The position numbers and the translations under genes are program-made. From positions 1 through 5,410 of the forward strand of contig SKXF01000408.1 of assembly GCA_007128555.1 (NCBI GenBank): a stretch of 5,410 nucleotides of DNA, read 5' to 3'. Shown in pieces: positions 4,997 to 5,410 of the stretch (the stretch's first letter is position 1; each line of letters starts with the position of its first letter). A model generated the notes under the pieces. That model made no database searches, had not been told where the DNA came from, and worked only from the letters and a program-made list of their open reading frames with translations. The stretch comes from Clostridia bacterium (lineage in GTDB: Bacteria > Bacillota_E > SLMV01 > PUMD01).

Positions 4997-5410
4997 GTGA
5001 CGAAAAGACGCGTCTTCAGCGGCATGCGTCCCACAGGCCAGATGCATGTGGGTAACTACCTGGGAGCAGTAAGAAACTGGGTGCAAATGCAAGACACGTA
5101 CCAGTGTATATATGCTGTTGTGGATTATCACGCCATGACCACGCCCTATGAAAGGGACCAGCTTAACCAGGAGACGGACGAGATGCTGGTGGATCTTCTC
5201 GCCTCGGGAATTGATCCCGAAAAGTGCACACTGATCGTTCAGTCTCAGGTCCCTCAACACTCCGAGCTTGCGTGGATCCTCGGCACGATTACTCCCCTTG
5301 GATGGCTGGAGCGGGTGCCAACCTTCAAGGAGAAGTCCAATATGCACCCCGACTACCTGAACCTCGGGCTTCTGTCATATCCGGTGTTACAGGCCGCCGA
5401 CATCATACTC
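4997..5410 (+). CDS. trpS: Tryptophanyl-tRNA synthetase, N-terminal part, cut at the right edge
   Basis: The enzyme charges tRNA-Trp with tryptophan in the cytoplasm, using ATP. The window holds 138 of roughly 330 codons and the frame is intact. The class I signature is clear: VFSGMRPTGQMHVGNYLGAV at 6-25, where HVGN is the HIGH motif. Other family landmarks follow: VVDYHAMTT at 41-49, SQVPQHSELAWIL at 83-95, and GLLSYPVLQAADIIL at 124-138. The KMSKS loop and the anticodon-binding part lie beyond the edge. GTG at 4997 is chosen because GGAAGGTG (4983-4990) sits six bases upstream and the homologous N-terminus begins immediately; the in-frame GTG at 4988 lies within that binding site. The gene appears to be transcribed separately from the upstream operon, from the promoter at 4923-4931. 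Confidence 0.97.
   Translation, partial: MTKRRVFSGMRPTGQMHVGNYLGAVRNWVQMQDTYQCIYAVVDYHAMTTPYERDQLNQETDEMLVDLLASGIDPEKCTLIVQSQVPQHSELAWILGTITPLGWLERVPTFKEKSNMHPDYLNLGLLSYPVLQAADIIL

Noticed and set aside
1..5410. CRISPR array, insertion sequence or phage attachment site
   Set aside because: I found no spaced direct repeats, transposase motifs or terminal inverted repeats with flanking duplications. All neighbours look like ordinary chromosomal genes.

Overview
This window looks like a bacterial chromosome segment of moderately high GC (high 50s percent by eye). Weak taxonomic hints point to a Gram-positive, Clostridia-like or otherwise deep-branching monoderm lineage: degenerate cell-wall-binding-repeat-2 proteins, an RNase HIII-like N-terminal domain, a CadC/CzrA-type metalloregulator, and strong AGGAGG-type ribosome binding sites mixed with GTG starts. 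No single gene fixes the phylum, so this is inference.

Layout. (1) Positions 1-321 on the minus strand hold the first 107 codons of a gene that runs off the left edge. It resembles the N-terminal domain of RNase HIII. (2) Positions 322-490 are a divergent intergenic region with two adjoining inverted repeats (342-371) and an extended -10 promoter (444-452). (3) Positions 491-4445 on the plus strand form one tight four-gene operon: an ArsR/SmtB/CadC-type metal sensor; a 622-aa protein that joins an extracytoplasmic CWB2-like module to a polytopic DUF4396-like membrane domain; a 409-aa signal-anchored paralogue of its extracytoplasmic part; and a 155-aa protein with a transmembrane hairpin. The last three overlap at their stop/start junctions. 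(4) Positions 4446-4996 carry no convincing gene. They contain several GC-rich inverted repeats and an extended -10 promoter. (5) Positions 4997-5410 are the first 138 codons of tryptophanyl-tRNA synthetase (trpS), which runs off the right edge.

How the genes may work together. The operon is the interesting part. A regulator with two potential metal sites precedes a translationally coupled trio. The trio would place two homologous three-repeat alpha/beta modules on the outer face of the cytoplasmic membrane. One is fused to a DUF4396-like membrane domain, and the set is accompanied by a small membrane protein with soluble flanks. To my knowledge no function is established for this combination. 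A metal-responsive envelope complex (sensing, binding, transport or protection) is the simplest hypothesis. It rests on the regulator and the gene overlaps, not on any recognised catalytic motif.
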